The notes under the pieces were generated by a model. It was not told the origin of the DNA, made no database searches, and saw only the letters and a program-made list of their open reading frames with translations. A program made the position numbers and the translations under genes. 64,000 nt of DNA from Deefgea tanakiae. GTDB taxonomy: Bacteria; Pseudomonadota; Gammaproteobacteria; Burkholderiales; Chitinibacteraceae. Shown here in pieces: positions 63,822 through 64,000 of the stretch. How positions within the stretch are numbered: the stretch's first letter is position 1; the number at the start of each line of letters is the position of its first letter. The stretch covers positions 1,612,001 through 1,676,000 of the forward strand of contig NZ_CP081150.1 in the NCBI RefSeq assembly GCF_019665765.1, in the 5' to 3' direction.

Positions 63822-64000
63822 TCAGAAAACCTTTAAAAACAGTGGAAATAGATAAACAAGAGTTTAACAGGCTGCGCTATATCAGCGCTATCTTTCGAAG
63901 AGGGAGGTATGTAGGGGGAAATGATATTGGCACCATGGTATTACCATACAAGCCATCAATATGATTAACTGCAAGGCAATACCCATCAGCAACAAATAAA

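Overview
The window reads as chromosomal DNA of a free-living, probably aquatic, Gram-negative betaproteobacterium of the Neisseriales, most like the Chitinibacteraceae (Deefgea/Chitinibacter type). The grounds are protein content and gene order: a Neisseriales-like exbB-exbD-lpxK-Trm112-kdsB-adk cluster, a queG-tsaE-amiC-mutL-miaA cluster, a PPi-type phosphofructokinase, PEP-CTERM proteins, FliW/FlgM, and GreB. Base composition is moderate and coding density is high. The genus is an inference from remembered family features; no search was run. I saw no rRNA, tRNA, CRISPR array, transposase, integrase or prophage module.

Layout. 1-2,052: start of murI (cut by the window edge) and a SulP anion transporter. 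2,274-7,611: a spermidine synthase-like protein; an oxidoreductase operon (nemA, an ABM monooxygenase, a zinc-type ADH) with a divergent LysR regulator; a TIM-barrel isomerase. 7,678-11,419: pxpB-pxpC-pxpA plus a POT peptide transporter, a probable 5-oxoproline/peptide salvage operon. 11,451-14,650: an HD-GYP phosphodiesterase translationally coupled to a hybrid PAS kinase. 14,662-21,033: queG, tsaE, amiC, a lone CheY-like regulator, mutL, miaA. 21,390-26,932: a PEP-CTERM protein, PPi-PFK, BLUF photoreceptor, adk, a small decayed membrane-protein locus, kdsB, Trm112-like, lpxK. 26,933-29,158: structured repeats and a two-TM orphan gene inserted between lpxK and exbD, and a hairpin element between exbD and exbB. 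29,531-37,683: xseA, a PEP-CTERM protein with an ExeM-type secreted nuclease, a PLP enzyme, a small orphan, and pssA.

37,738-43,881 is a tightly packed seven-gene minus-strand operon: ABC ATPase, MacB/FtsX-type permease, small LiaI-like membrane protein, LolA-like periplasmic protein, beta-barrel protein, LytS-type kinase and LytTR regulator. It looks like a self-regulated envelope trafficking or stress system and is the best candidate here for an undescribed system. 44,168-48,811 holds ydjM, flgN-flgM (with a clear sigma-28 promoter), fliW, accA and tilS. 48,864-57,033 holds mutS, an orphan, rluB, greB, a Cache-type histidine kinase and thyA. 57,115-63,821 holds dadA, a histidine kinase whose phospho-acceptor His is replaced by Gln, recA (promoter overlapping a GAAC-N4-GTTC palindrome), recX and ettA.

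Themes: DNA repair (mutL, mutS, recA, recX, xseA), tRNA/rRNA modification (queG, tsaE, miaA, tilS, rluB), envelope building (murI, lpxK, kdsB, amiC, pssA, exbBD) and signalling (four histidine kinases, two response regulators, one HD-GYP protein, one BLUF protein). Most genes lie in short operons with overlapping start/stop codons, and several convergent pairs share one bidirectional terminator.
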